Counted from the first letter of the stretch, positions 22,553-33,572 are shown. The stretch: 64,000 bases of DNA from Castor canadensis (GCF_047511655.1 NC_133387.1:23492353-23556352); one strand, 5' to 3'. Notes: generated by a model from the sequence alone, not told the origin. Numbers and translations: made by a program.

Positions 22553-23845
22553 GAGGCCCATTTGAAAGGATCTTTAAGAAGATCCCTACTTCCTTTCCAG
22601 TAGCTGGACGGACATGACTCATGCGTTGAACAGTGATCCAACAATCAGTACTGGACTTGGCTAAAGCAGAACTGTAAATCAAACCTGCCTCATGTTCTCT
22701 GCCTAACTCTCCAAGGTCCCCAGGATCCCTGGACCAAGGCCCACTATAATCATGAAGGTGACCCTGACCTCTCTGAGTAGTCCACCAATGCAATGACCTC
22801 CACAGGGCCAGACGTGCTCAGATAATGCTCACCTATTGCCATGGCTCAAGGTAGGGAGACTGGGATAGTGAGAGAGGCATTTGATCACCTTGGAGTCTGG
22901 AACGGCAGCTGGCCCACAGCTGGCCAGCCAGCTCTGCAAGCAGGGAGTCTCTTTGAAAGCAAAATCCAGAAGCCAAAATAAATGGGTCAGGTGGAAAACA
23001 GATGACCATACTGCAAGCAATGCTGAATGTTAGTCCTGGGGAGTGAAGGTGAGCCAAGTCATAACGGGCGGACACTGTAATGGGTTTGGACAGGAAGGGA
23101 CAGCCGGGGAGCAGTGTAAGAGCAGGGACCAAAGAAGCAGAGGTGAGTGAAGCTACTACACACACACAGGGGCGAGGTATGATTATGTGTTCAGATGGGT
23201 ACATTGCTAGAAGCTCTTTATAACCCAGAATCCTTAGGGGCACAGTTTCAGTTCTCAGGCCTTTATGGTAAGAAGCAAAGTTTTGACATTCCCAAACCTT
23301 ATTTCCACAGCCCCTTCTCCTGCCATCATCACCCTGCATTCCAAGAAGACCCAAAAGTTCCCACCTTGGAGTTGCTCATGGGCACACCCAGCCAAAGAGC
23401 TGGACTGGAAACAGAGGCCTGAGGCTCATTTAGGCCCTAGGTCAATGAGAAAACCAGCTACAGGGCTTGACAGTGGAAAGTATGTCCAAATCCTTCCTGG
23501 ATATCTAGGTTCTCTAAAATGCACACTGTGCTTGAACCCAAAGGCTTCCCTGTCTTCGGGTTGTGATTAGAGCACAGAGAAGAGAAAGGACAGTGGTAAA
23601 CATCACAAGTGAACCAATATTTGTGCCTTGTGTACAGACAGACAAAGCTGCAGTTTTCAGCTTGAGAATTTTTTTTCAATTTCACTCATCAATAATCATT
23701 TACCTGCTGGATATTGCTAAAAGCAGGGTTTTCATCTAATTCTCATTTAATGGGACTGAAAAGGAAAAACTAAATAGTAATACCTCATTTGTACATAATG
23801 CTTGTCTTTCAAGAAGACATCAGCCCCATTTACAGTCCCTAATTT
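22553..23845. other. Unique DNA, no gene seen
   Basis: A long stretch without a named repeat. The 173-codon minus frame at 22833-23354 overlaps four other frames in other phases. It shows no domain, no splice flanks and no biased composition, so I do not call it. Confidence 0.45.
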
Positions 23846-23945
23846 GCAGTAATGACACTTTGATAATGTAAATACTGGTAAGGGCTATTATCAATTTTAC
23901 AGATTAGGTATGAAAGAAACCAAGGGAGGAGGGACTGAGATGACT
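23846..23945 (-). mobile_element. Possible MIR, reversed
   Basis: 'gctattatcaattttacag', 'attaggtatgaaagaaacc' resembles the complement of the MIR 3' half. Weak. Confidence 0.35.
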
Positions 23946-24374
23946 GGCTCCATGTGACTTCCATTGTAGACATGTCATCGCTGGTTTATTTTTCATTTTT
24001 TATTAACAATGAAACCATGCTTTAGATAAATATGTTTATTAAGGTGTAGCTTGCCCTTAAACTTTCAAATGAAAATATACTGCTTAAAAGAAATAACAAA
24101 GACCAAAATGCTCAGTTGAAATCTCCCTCAGGAATGTAGATCTAAACCAATCAGTTCTCACCACCCACTCCTCTCTCCTCATTGGTCCGGTTCTCATCTT
24201 AAGCCATACACATTTATAAGGTGATTGCGTGAGTCATCCCCACGCCGAATGTGTTACACTGCCATGATCTTGTCATCTTAACTAGGTTTGGAAAGTAGCA
24301 TTGTGTAGCCCAAATTCTGCATTGGTACTCTTACTCTTTCATTAGCTTGAATGTGAGGGGTAACATTTTTCTGA
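23946..24374. other. Unique DNA, no gene seen
   Basis: AT-rich to 24120, then a short less AT-rich part with CCAAT words ('gatctaaaccaatcag', 'cctcattggtccgg'). No transcript signal. Confidence 0.4.
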
Positions 24375-24800
24375 TCTTCTATGTATTCACTTACTCATTC
24401 ATTCACACTCTCAAACATTCATGTGTCCCATTCAACAAACAGGAACTGTATGCCCCAAATGGACAGAACTTATTTTAAATTTAAAGAATAAAGATAGGTA
24501 TAAGACAAAATCCACAGACTTCAAGAAACTCACAGCCCAAGGAGGGAGCCAGAAAACTAAATAATTATTGTTTATTGTTGTGTGGGTGGAGATGGAGCTA
24601 TGCACAAAAAAAACATGGTTTGAGGACAGAGAGGGGATCTGGCTCAGCTGGAGTGGGAGAACAAGGGCCTTCTACAGAAGACAGCCAGAGCTGGGCATGC
24701 CTGGAAGAGAATTTGGGTATTCCAGATACAGGAACAGCATATGCAAAGTCACAGACAAATAAGAGCACATGGCACATTTGGAGAAGGACAGGAAACATCA
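24375..24800 (-). mobile_element. L2 LINE, reversed
   Basis: 'cttactcattcattcacac', 'caacaaacaggaactgtatg', 'gacttcaagaaactcacagc' and GGAACAGCATATGCAAAGTC are in the order of a reversed L2 3' region. Confidence 0.6.
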
Positions 24801-25609
24801 TACCACAGGAGGTTCTAAAATTATCTCATGGCAGGTTCTGTTTCACAATCCAAGTCCTGGATATCTGCATAAATGATTCTATAAAGGAAAGTGTATTATC
24901 CATATCAAGTAAGTAAAACCACATTCTATAAGAAATCTGTGACCACGGTGCCTTTGGAAACTTTGACTAGTTGAGGAATGTCAGACAGGGAATAGCATGA
25001 AATCAAAGCCTCAGTCTGGTCTACCCAAGGCTCGTCTTCTCCATATTACCTGACTATTATGATTTCAGGAGTGAGTTACAAATATCCTGTGTTTTCATGA
25101 GGTCTAGGTGGTCACTTAGCCCAACTCCATAATTTCACCATAACCTTTTTATAGAGGATTACTTCAAAATATTGCATTTGTAAATAAACTCTGTTGTATG
25201 AGTCAGGTTTTTCCTGTTCACCTCTTCTGGACTGTTTAGGCGTGGTGCTGCCCAACCCCCAAAAGGATGAGAATCAGCCTTCTAGGCTTCTTACCAGCAA
25301 CCCCACAAGCTAGCAAGAGATATTTGGAAATGGTCTCTGAACATCCTACGCCAAGTCAGCTCTTCCCTGCGACTCCCTGTTCCCTAAGGCCTCCTGAGCA
25401 GTCCTTTGTGAAGGCCTATATGAACTGGGGCCAGAAGGAGAAAAAGCAATCACAACAGAACTCATTCAGAACCCTCCCTAGACTTGATCCTGTGGTCTCG
25501 GTAATGGCACTCTGAATTCACTTGTCACTTAGAAGCTTTGCATCCTGCAAATCACATCCTTGTCTCTACTTGGGAACTTTTCTGCTATTCTAAGAGTTCA
25601 GAATAATTC
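24801..25609. other. Unique DNA, no gene seen
   Basis: The 82-codon frame at 25267-25515 is proline- and serine-rich without a domain I recognise. No other signal. Confidence 0.45.
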
Positions 25610-25990
25610 ATTGATCAATTTTAGTTCCTGGCCAACTCATGGACTCCTCCCTAAGACATCACTGCTTCATTTAATCAACCTTCACCCATTCAACAAGCAG
25701 CTACTTCATTTCTCATTTCTGCCTAGTTCTTGAAGCCAATCTAGTCAACCTTTTGCCTTTGTTACTCCACTAACAGCACACCTGAGAAGGTTGAGATGAT
25801 GTCTGTGATGTTACATCAGTCATCTTCCACTCCTGGTAGCCTCTCCAAAGTGATGATCGCTGCCTTCTTATAGAAATACTGCCTCTACTGACCTTCCAAT
25901 ACACCATGCTGGCTTTCCTCCTACCACATTAGCTGTACCTTCTCAGTCTCTTGCTGAGCCTTCCTGATCTCTGAAGGTTGCAAGTCACCT
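25610..25990 (+). mobile_element. L2 LINE, internal (reverse transcriptase part)
   Basis: 'cctctactgaccttccaata', CTGGCTTTCCTCCTACCACA and 'gctgtaccttctcagtctc' follow L2 ORF2 DNA ('tggttttcctcctacctcactggccgctccttctcagtctcc'). No intact frame remains. Confidence 0.6.
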
Positions 25991-26002
25991 TCAGAAGCCA
26001 TT

Positions 26003-26208
26003 GCTTTTTTTTTTTTTTTTTGTGGTACTAGGGCTTGAACTCAGGACCTACACCTTGAGCCACTCCACCAGCCTTATTTTTGTGAACGGTTTGAGATGGG
26101 GTCTTGTGGAACTATTTGCCCGGGCTGGCTTTGAACCTCGATCCTCCTGATCCCTGCTTCCTGAGTAGTTAGGATTACAGGTGTGAGCCACTGGCTCCCA
26201 GCTCAGTT
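26003..26208 (-). mobile_element. Composite 7SL-ID SINE, reversed
   Basis: T-run, 'ggtactagggcttgaactc', 'cttgagccactccaccagcc', then the reversed 7SL half 'gaactatttgcccgggctgg', 'gagtagttaggattacagg'. Confidence 0.9.
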
Positions 26209-26233
26209 CATTGCTTTAAATACCATATTTCAG

Positions 26234-26342
26234 GAGATGGGGGAATAGCTCCATGGTACACTACTTGCCTAGCATGCTTGAAGCTATGGGTTTGATTCCC
26301 AGCACTACAAAAAAGAAATTAGTTAATTAAATTAATAAATAA
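26234..26342 (+). mobile_element. ID-type SINE
   Basis: 'gggggaatagctccatgg', 'acttgcctagcatgcttg' and GGGTTTGATTCCCAGCACTA, with an AATTAATTAA-rich tail. Confidence 0.85.
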
Positions 26343-26466
26343 CTACCACAGCTCTTGACCTGATGTGTCTCCTGACCCCCTGACTTGGAAACTGAGACAG
26401 ACTTCTTCTCTTGAAGGTGTTGAAGTTTGGCTGGGGTCGGGGGCAGTGTTCACAAAAAGTAGGAGT

Positions 26467-26674
26467 CTGGGGCTGGGCACCAGTGGCTCACATCTATAAT
26501 CACAGGTACTCAGGAGGCAGAGATCAGGAGGGCTGCGGTTCGAACCCACTCCAGGCAAATAGTTCTTGAGACCCTATCTCAAAAACTGCTTCAGAAAAAC
26601 AGGACTGGTGGAGTGTCTCCAGGTGAAGGCATTGAGTTTAAGCCCTAGTACTGCAAAAAAAAAAAAAAAAAAAA
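26467..26674 (+). mobile_element. Composite 7SL-ID SINE
   Basis: GGGGCTGGGCACCAGTGGCT, 'aggcaaatagttcttgagacc', 'ggactggtggagtgtctcc' and 'ttgagtttaagccctagtac', with an A-tail of about 20 bases ending at 26674. Confidence 0.92.
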
Positions 26675-26774
26675 GAAGTCAGTGGCTGGGGGGGGGCCGG
26701 GGGGGAGGCGGTTGTACTGGGATAGGACTGGCAATGGAATCTGGAATTTACATTGAAGACAACAAGTAATTATC

Positions 26775-27170
26775 AGAGGTTTTTAAGAAGGGAGAGTAGT
26801 GATTATTCATTCATATTTAAGAAATAAAAATAAAAATATTAGTGGCAAGATGAAGGCTGAGCTAGAGCAAGGAGAAAATGGAGCCAGGAAAACCAATTCA
26901 AAGGCCACTTTAGTAGCCTAATGAAGGGATTAACGTCTGAATGACACTTCACCCCATAGCAGCAGTGGGGTAAAAGTAGTGACACACCCAAGAGAGATTT
27001 AGAAGGCAGCAATTATTGATCAGATAGAGTTTTGGGAACAGAGGAAACAGACCAAGGTTGAAAAGCAATGACACTGACTATCCTACATGTGGAGAGGAGG
27101 GCAAGTGCAGAGGGGCCAGTTATTAGTAAAGCAAGCTTGTAGTGTGAATGAATGACAGTGTTAGTAAATG
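26775..27170 (-). mobile_element. L2 LINE, reversed
   Basis: 'ttttaagaagggagagtag', 'gccactttagtagcctaatg', 'agcagtggggtaaaagtag' resemble reversed L2 coding DNA ('gctattgcaatagtccag', 'gtggcagtagggatggag'). Confidence 0.55.
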
Positions 27171-27600
27171 ACAGTCTGCTTGCTGATAAGGAGAGGTTTG
27201 GACAAATGTATAGGCTTAGTGGATGGGCTATCCTGGGGAGTACACACAACGTGTGCCAAGCATAGACCCCAAAGAGAGGGATGTAGGCAGCTGTCAGAGA
27301 AGGAGTGGGGAGGGGACTGGAAAGGAGCAATCTGAAGGTGGCACAGGAAAGTGAGTTCTGCAAGAAAAATGAGAAGCAATCCTCACAGAGAAACTGATCA
27401 ACAGTTCTCCCTGGAAGCGGACAAGGGATGCAGTAATGTTTGATAACTAGAAGATGGGCTGAACATAGTTCTTGAGTAGAGGTCAGGCCTGAATGAGGCC
27501 TCCTTTTGGGGGTATAGCCAGGACTGAAGCAGGTAATGGTGGGAGGAAGGGGGGCTGGACCAGGGTGAGGGATGAATGGGAGACTTGGGTATAACAGGTG
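27171..27600 (-). mobile_element. Possible continuation of the reversed L2
   Basis: GA-rich text of the same character continues (GGAGAAGGAGTGGGGAGGGG-like), but no segment matches L2 closely. Several overlapping minus frames (27013-27649) are the pyrimidine-rich complement of this tract. Confidence 0.3.
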
Positions 27601-28374
27601 GTTTATGTAGCCTCTGCCCCAGACAACCTCTCATGGTTTTGTTTTGCACAGCAACACATCAACTCAATGTCTATTTCTTGAGCACTTGCTGTATCTAAAA
27701 TACCAGGTTCAGCATTTCAGAGTCCAAAAAAGATATGCAAGGGACGGTCATATTTTTGTTTGTCATTTATTGTCCCAAATCCTTCCAGACACACGCAATA
27801 TAAGAAATTCTTCCACACAGCAACCCAGACTAACTGAAGATGGTTTTCAGTTACCGTTGGGGTTTTTCAGATTGTTATGAAATAATCTAGTTTTTATATA
27901 CACAAATGTATGCATTTATATGTTTGCCTGTTTGTTTTTTGCCATCTGGCTGTTTTCCTCTGGATAGCCATAGCCTAGTCTGTCAAAGCCCCTTTAAAAC
28001 TGTGGCACTCAGAATTCATCGCAATTGTCCCCCTCTGGTACTAGCAGTGAGCAAAGCAGAAGGAGCACTCTGTTCCTGGTCCAGGGGACACGGGTGCTTG
28101 GGTCACGCTGCCTGAGGCTGTGTGCGTGCTCTGACAAGCACACTGCTGACTCACAGTGCTTCGCAATCAACACGGGGCCCGAGATCGTTCGCACTTGAAA
28201 TGATCAACTCAGTCTCCTCTCCCAAATCTGACGTTCAGAGAATTGATTTTTGGGAGCCAGTGGCGGGATTTTATATTTTTCCCCACTAAATACTATATTT
28301 TCACATTTTGGCGGCGGCGGGGCGGGGGGCAGGGCATTCATTATCATTATTATTTTTTTTTTTAGCCAGTGGTA
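27601..28374. other. Unique DNA with AP-1/Maf-like and C/EBP-like words
   Basis: Contains TGCTGACTCA (28144-28153) close to CTTCGCAATC, which read as an AP-1/Maf half-site and a C/EBP-like site. A G-run block lies at 28311-28332. No gene seen. Confidence 0.4.
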
Positions 28375-28512
28375 ATAAAAAGCCAGGGCTTAGAAGTCTA
28401 CAGATCTACATTTGTATTCTGGTTTTGTTAAGCAGCCCAGGGACTCTGAATGTCATATGATCTCTCTGAATCTCAATTTGCTTATCAATGAAAATAGGGA
28501 CAATCCTGTAAT
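28375..28512 (+). mobile_element. MIR SINE
   Basis: 'atctacatttgtattctgg', 'tgtcatatgatctctctgaa', TCTCAATTTGCTTATCAATG and 'aaaatagggacaat' follow MIR order. Confidence 0.7.
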
Positions 28513-28734
28513 CCTGTCACATTTCAAAGTGGCTCTCAGGTTTAAACAATAAATTTTGGTATTCTTGCCTTCTTTTCCTTCCATTCTCCCTGCTTAAAAG
28601 GCAGAGTATGCCTTTTAAATTGTTAGTCAAGACGAAGAATCCAGAAAACAACAAAAAACTAAGAAACCTTTCTCTTAATAGAAAGTTGAGCACAACAGGA
28701 GCCAAAAACCAAAAGAAGATACTTGAATGTAATA

Positions 28735-28985
28735 GTCAAGCCTATGAGTTCTAAACGAACCCAGATTTTCTGACTGAATCCCAGATCTTCTACTTACTAA
28801 ATCTGTATTCATTAGCAAGTTCATTAACCATTCTGAGCACCGATTCACTCGCCTGTCGAAAGAGGGTAATAGTAACTGCTACTCCAGATGTCGGGGGAGA
28901 CTAACCAAGAACTTGGATGGGAAGCACTTTTGCACAGAACCTTGCACACAGAAGTACTCAGTGAGAGGTACTGTTAATATTGCCA
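28735..28985 (+). mobile_element. MIR SINE, near full length
   Basis: 'cagattttctgactgaatcc', 'cttctacttactaaatctg', 'agcaagttcattaaccattc', TGAGCACCGATTCACTCGCC, 'gaaagagggtaatagtaac' and 'gaagtactcagtgagagg'. This is the most complete MIR in the window. Confidence 0.85.
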
Positions 28986-29176
28986 GTATACAGCCTCCAG
29001 GTAAACTCTGTCCTATGAACCCACAGTTTTGCATGTAATCATTTCATCTACTCCTGATACTGTATGTTGTTCCATGTTCCATTATATTTTCTACTAGAGT
29101 CCCACGAAAATCTAAGTCCAATGCCAAGTGTGACAAATATGCCTCTAGTCTTCTGTCCTAGTAACCTTAGCTATTT

Positions 29177-29267
29177 AGAGAGAAAAGAAAGAGAAAGAGA
29201 AGAGAGGAAGGGATGGAGGGATGGAGGGAAAGCGGGGGGAGGAGGGGAGGGAGAGAGGGAGGAAAAG
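29177..29267. repeat. Purine (GA-rich) tract
   Basis: About 90 bases that are almost all A and G on the plus strand, with GGATGGAG repeats. Parts of the Lys/Arg/Glu-rich frame at 29064-29420 come from it. Confidence 0.9.
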
Positions 29268-29299
29268 TTAGTTAAAACTATAGGATCAGAGGGCCAGGG

Positions 29300-29450
29300 A
29301 GAATCACTTGACATCTATGACCTCTGTCTTCTGCCTAATGGGAATGATAATGTAACCTGCATGGAGGTCTGGAATGAGGATTGCATGATTTATTTAAGGA
29401 ATGTGAGGATAAGGAAATGAGAGTAGTTTGCAGGTACTTAACATCAGTGA
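29300..29450 (+). mobile_element. MIR SINE, 3' part
   Basis: 'ctgtcttctgcctaatggga', 'atgataatgtaacctgcat' and 'gaatgaggattgcatga' fit the MIR segment after the core. Confidence 0.55.
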
Positions 29451-29530
29451 ACCCCTGCTGGCTTTTGTTGATACTTTCTTTTCCCAAGCGGTTAAATTTA
29501 TCAGCTGGTAGGTTCTAGAATTCATACAAA

Positions 29531-29608
29531 ATTAGCTGGGCATGGTGGTGCATGCCTGTAATCCCATGTCTGAAGACCTGGGCTCAATTCACAAAATCAA
29601 AAAAAGTA
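29531..29608 (+). mobile_element. 7SL-derived SINE, 3'-truncated
   Basis: AATTAGCTGGGCATGGTGGT, 'gcatgcctgtaatcccatg' then an A-rich end. The middle of the monomer is lost. Confidence 0.75.
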
Positions 29609-29780
29609 GAAGACAGATGCCTATGTGGCTAGCAAATGATCCAGAACTTGAAAACGGATCTTGCATGGATAAAGAGAAACAAACACGTTCATACTACATT
29701 GGGAATATAAACTGGGACAGGCATTCCAGAGTGCCGTTGGGCATTTTGTGTTTAACAAAACAAAACAAACCTTAACATAC

Positions 29781-29990
29781 ATAGCTGGGCGAGGTGGTCC
29801 ACACCTGTAATCCTACCACTTGGTAGTTTTTTCTTTGTGTTACTGGGGTTTGAATTCAGGGCCTCATGCTTGCTAAGCAGGCGCTCTACCACTTGAGCCA
29901 CTCTGCCAGCCCTTAATCCTACCTCGTGGGAAACTGAGGCAGAAGGATTGTGAGTTCCAGGCCAGGCTGGTTTATATAATGAGACCCTTT
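29781..29990 (+). mobile_element. B1-like SINE split by a reversed ID-type SINE
   Basis: The plus-strand host begins ATAGCTGGGCGAGGTGGTCC and resumes after the guest with 'gggaaactgaggcagaagg' and 'ccaggccaggctggtttat'. The guest (29825-29912) is a reversed ID half: 'ttactggggtttgaattc', 'gctctaccacttgagccac'. The host word TAATCCTACC is present on both sides (29808-29817 and 29914-29923), the target duplication of the guest. Confidence 0.88.
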
Positions 29991-30592
29991 TTTGTCAGTG
30001 CTCAGTGATTCCTCATAGCACATCTGTGATCATATCTGGGACCTGGAAGTTCTTTTCGTATCCCTCGATGTAGTTTGGATGGATCAAAAGCTCTGAGTCT
30101 CATTTAAATTTGAATATCTCATCTAAATTTAAATTTAAATCTGATTTAAATGTACCCTTTCCATCATTCACCTTGGGCACCCATTTCATCTTAAATTTTT
30201 TTCTTTCTGTCTATAAGAGCTTGCACGTCTACTGAGGTAGATTTATAATATATAGAAGTCATGAAGAACCAAATCACTTCAACTCTACTGCCAAGATATC
30301 ATCATTAATATTATACTGTGTAACTGTCTAGTCTTTTTTTTCCCTGAGAAAATAAACTTAAAAATAAATAAGCAACATTTTCTGATGTCACAACATCTTC
30401 TTAAACCTGCTTTTTACAGCCTACATACATTTCACTGTAGGAATAAATACCACAATTTATAGACACTTAGATTAATAAAGCATGCCACACTAAATATTCT
30501 ATATTAAATTTTGTGAATGTGTCTGATTATTTTCTTTGGATAAAGTCCTAAAAATGAAATTACTGTGTTAAATGGTTTGTATACGTTAAGGT

Positions 30593-30712
30593 TTTTGTTT
30601 GTTTGTTTGAAACAAGGTCTCCCTATGTAGCCCACACTGGCCTGGAACTCTGTCCTCGTGCCTCAGCCTTCTTTCTGAATTCTGGGATTACAGGTGTGCA
30701 GCATGGTCCTCA
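30593..30712 (-). mobile_element. 7SL-derived B1-like SINE, reversed, inside the L1
   Basis: (GTTT)n, 'aaacaaggtctccctatgtag', 'ctggcctggaactctgtcc' and 'tctgggattacaggtgtgc'. Confidence 0.88.
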
Positions 30713-30837
30713 CCTGCATATGTGATGGTTTTTCACACACGATGCCCAATTGCTCTCCAGGATGCTCGTACCCATGTATTTTTCCAAGATAGTATGAGTG
30801 ATTATTTCTCTGCATCATTATCCATGTAAGATACCGC

Positions 30838-30905
30838 TTTATTTCATTTTATTATTTTACACTGAGGATTGAACCCAGGGCCCCCATTTGAACTATGTCC
30901 CCAGC
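30838..30905 (-). mobile_element. ID-type SINE, reversed, shortened
   Basis: 'acactgaggattgaaccc', 'agggcccccatttgaac' and 'tatgtccccagcc'; the centre of the ID body is missing. Confidence 0.75.
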
Positions 30906-30917
30906 CTTCAAAATATC

Positions 30918-31137
30918 ATTTTAAAGTTTTTATTTATTTATTTTGTGGTACTGGGGCTTGAACTCAGGACCTCATGCTTGCATGAGGATAGAGCACGTGC
31001 TCTATCACTTGAGTCGCTCCAGCAGTCCTTTTTTTGTATTGGGTGTTTTCAAGAAAGGGTCTGGCAAACTATTTCCCGAGGCTGGCTTTGAACTGTGATC
31101 CTCCTGAGAAGCCAGGGTTATAGGTGTGAGTTACTGG
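30918..31137 (-). mobile_element. Composite 7SL-ID SINE, reversed
   Basis: (TTTA) tail, 'tactggggcttgaactcagg', 'gctctatcacttgagtcgc', then 'ctatttcccgaggctggc' and 'gccagggttataggtgtg'. Confidence 0.88.
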
Positions 31138-31202
31138 TGCCTTGCTAAAGGTCTTGAACACTTGCTAGCTACAGAGGCTTCTGACTTTCACTTTGTTTCC
31201 GT

Positions 31203-31300
31203 TTTGGGGTTTTTTTGGGGGGGGGAGGGCTACTGTGGATTGAACCCAGGGCCTCACACATGCAAACCACAGGCTTTCGCACTGAGGAATGCTCCAGCCC
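31203..31300 (-). mobile_element. ID-type SINE, reversed
   Basis: T and G runs, then 'ctgtggattgaacccaggg', 'cctcacacatgcaaacc' and 'gaatgctccagccc'. Confidence 0.82.
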
Positions 31301-31721
31301 AGACTTTTACATCAATTTGTATTCTAATTACCAGAAAGACTGATCTTTTTCATTTCATTGACCACGTGAATTTCTTTTTTCTCTTTGCCTTTTCATGTTC
31401 TTTACTCATTCTCTTGAGATGGCTTTTTCTTACAGTTGTAAGAGCTCTTTATACATCAAGTCCCATCTGTCATCCTATCTATATCTCTCTATAAAGTTCT
31501 AGAATCACACATGTATCTTTTGAGTATGTTCATGGTGCTGTTTTACCTACATAAGTTAAAAAGTTCTATGTAATCAGAGCTATCGTTTTTCTTTTAGAAC
31601 CATAAAATGCACGGTTTATACATTTATGTCTTTGTTCATTACTCTAAGTCAAGAAGTGACTCTACCACGTTCATCTTTTCAACACACTGCATTCTCTTGA
31701 ATGCGTCATTTTCCAACTCTC

Positions 31722-31790
31722 TCTCTCTGGGTGCTGGGGCCTCACACTTCCTGGGTGGGTGCTCTACCACGTGAGCCACACCCTGGCCCT
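31722..31790 (-). mobile_element. ID-type SINE, reversed, shortened
   Basis: 'gggtgctggggcctcacac', 'gtgctctaccacgtgagcc' and 'acaccctggccc'. Confidence 0.7.
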
Positions 31791-32947
31791 CACACTTAAC
31801 TCTTTAATCCTCTAGAATGTATCTCATTCCTTCCTAGCCATGTTTTTTTTAATCCTTTGGAATCAGAAAGGATGCTTTCCAGCTCCCATAAGGGAGGAGT
31901 TCAGACTTCAATCCAGGTTGGGTGAGGTGGCTCACTCAGGGTGGACAGAACTTCATAGCTGAGCTTTCATTGCCTTAGCTCTTGGTGACAGCTCCATTCT
32001 CAACAGACTCTCCTTATGTGGTCCCAATCAACTCACAGTTCCCTGCTTTTGCTATCACTTCCAGAAGGAAAGCATCTTTGGCCTAGCATTCCCAGCAAAA
32101 GTCCTGGTATTCTCTTTGGTGGCGCTGACCTAAGTCATACATCCATGTCACATTTCTACACCTGAGTCAGTTACTGAGACCAAAGGGATACCATTCACTG
32201 ATTGGCTTAGCCTGGGCCACCTGAAGATGAAGGTGGAGTCCCAGAACACCACAGCACTACACAGGAAGGAGCCGCTGAGAAAAAGGGAACACATGTGAGA
32301 GGTTCTACCTTTCAATGTCAAACTCATTGTTCTTAATAGAAAATGGCAAATGCTCTGCCATTTGAAAACTAATTTGTCTCACTGTTATTAACCCTGTAGG
32401 CCCTAGAGATAAAGTCATAATAGACACAGTTCTTTCTCTTTATGCTCAAGTCATATTTGGACTGCTTGCGTACATCACAGTTTCTAAACCCTACAGAGTT
32501 AGCACTAACTGATCGATAGTGCTCTGAGTTCCTTCTTTAATATGGGGGCCAAAGAAGGAATAGAAGCAGACAGCAGTTCTAACTCTCCACAAAGTTATTC
32601 TGGTAGAGCCTCTGGCCCCAGACTACCCTGTTCTCTAAGTCAATCCATTGATTGTGAAGAGGCAGGGCACAGTGGCACACACTACCATGTGCCAGGCAGA
32701 GTTCAAAATGTGTTCCCAATGGCCATTACCCATCTGCCCCTGTCTCAGGCACTGTCCTGAGTATTTTCATAGCAGTCCTTTATCCCTTCTTGGGCCATGC
32801 CTGGCCTTTCAACACACGTTCTCTATCTCCATCCTCTCCCTCTCTATGGCTCCGTGACACACACGTGCACTCCCTGGCTCCCATGGACTGACAACGGTCT
32901 CTCTACCCTTTCTTAGAAAGTTTTCGCCACTGTTTGCCTCTCTGGTG
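31791..32947. other. Unclassified DNA, no gene seen
   Basis: The part 31960-32290 (for example 'gaaagcatctttggcctag', 'attggcttagcctgggccac') has the look of an old repeat that I could not name. The rest is unique; the frames at 32542-32857 carry no domain. Confidence 0.4.
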
Positions 32948-33042
32948 TCAGTCTGGTGTCAGAGGCTGAAGAAGGAGGATCGAGAGTCAAGGCCAGCCAG
33001 GGCTACATAACGAGACACTGTCTTGTAAAATAAAAGCAAAAA
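32948..33042 (+). mobile_element. 7SL-derived B1-like SINE, 5'-truncated
   Basis: 'gaggctgaagaaggaggatc', 'aaggccagccagggctacat' and 'cgagacactgtcttgtaaa'; the head is absent. Confidence 0.75.
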
Positions 33043-33216
33043 CTGAAAAATATTTAAAATGTGCAGCAAAGAAACCATACATTCAGATCTAGGAAATGCT
33101 ACAATTGAATGATCCTATTTTTCAGTTAACTATTAAGATTACACAGTCTGATCACTTAGTAGCACTACCCCTTCTTCACTAAGATGCTTTACTACGGACA
33201 CAAAACCAAATGGACA

Positions 33217-33311
33217 GGCTAGGGAAGTAGCTCAGTGGTAGAGCACTTGCCTCACATATATAAAGCTCACAATTTGATCCCAGCACCAAAAAAAATAAAA
33301 ACAAACAAACA
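33217..33311 (+). mobile_element. ID-type SINE
   Basis: 'gggaagtagctcagtgg', 'tagagcacttgcctcacat' and 'caatttgatcccagcacc', with an AAAACAAAC tail. Confidence 0.87.
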
Positions 33312-33392
33312 GTCATTGTCTTCAATACTTCTCTAAGATTCCACTGCCACTAGCCATTAACCCTTATGGGGATATTTCTACAGATCTGTACC

Positions 33393-33572
33393 CTTCTTTT
33401 TTGGTGGGACTGGGGTTTGAACTCAATGCTTTGAGCTTGCAAAGCAGCCACACCTCCAGGCTGGTTTGCTCTAGTTATTTTTTTGAAGACGGGGAGTCTC
33501 AAGAATTATTTGCTCCCATCTCTGCTTCCAAGTAGCTAGGATTACAGGCGTGAGCCACTGTCACCCAGCCCT
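33393..33572 (-). mobile_element. Composite 7SL-ID SINE, reversed, with internal loss
   Basis: 'ggactggggtttgaactc', 'gcttgcaaagcagcc', then 'ctcaagaattatttgctcc' and 'gtagctaggattacaggcg'. Confidence 0.82.

Larger units (their letters stand above)
30200..31700 (-). mobile_element. L1M LINE, reversed, broken by four SINEs
   Basis: Blocks in order: 'gaataaataccacaatttat', 'tggataaagtcctaaaaatg', 'tgcccaattgctctccagg', then after the SINEs 'cctttttcatgttc'-like and GTTGTAAGAGCTCTTTATAC. They are the complement of an old L1 3' part ('ggtaaataccgagg', 'attgctgggtcatatgg', 'gttgtaagagttctttatat'). The guests are a B1-like SINE, an ID, a composite and another ID. Confidence 0.7.

Noticed and set aside
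22833-23354. 173-codon minus-strand frame
   Set aside because: No domain, no splice sites at its edges, and competing frames on both strands across the same DNA.
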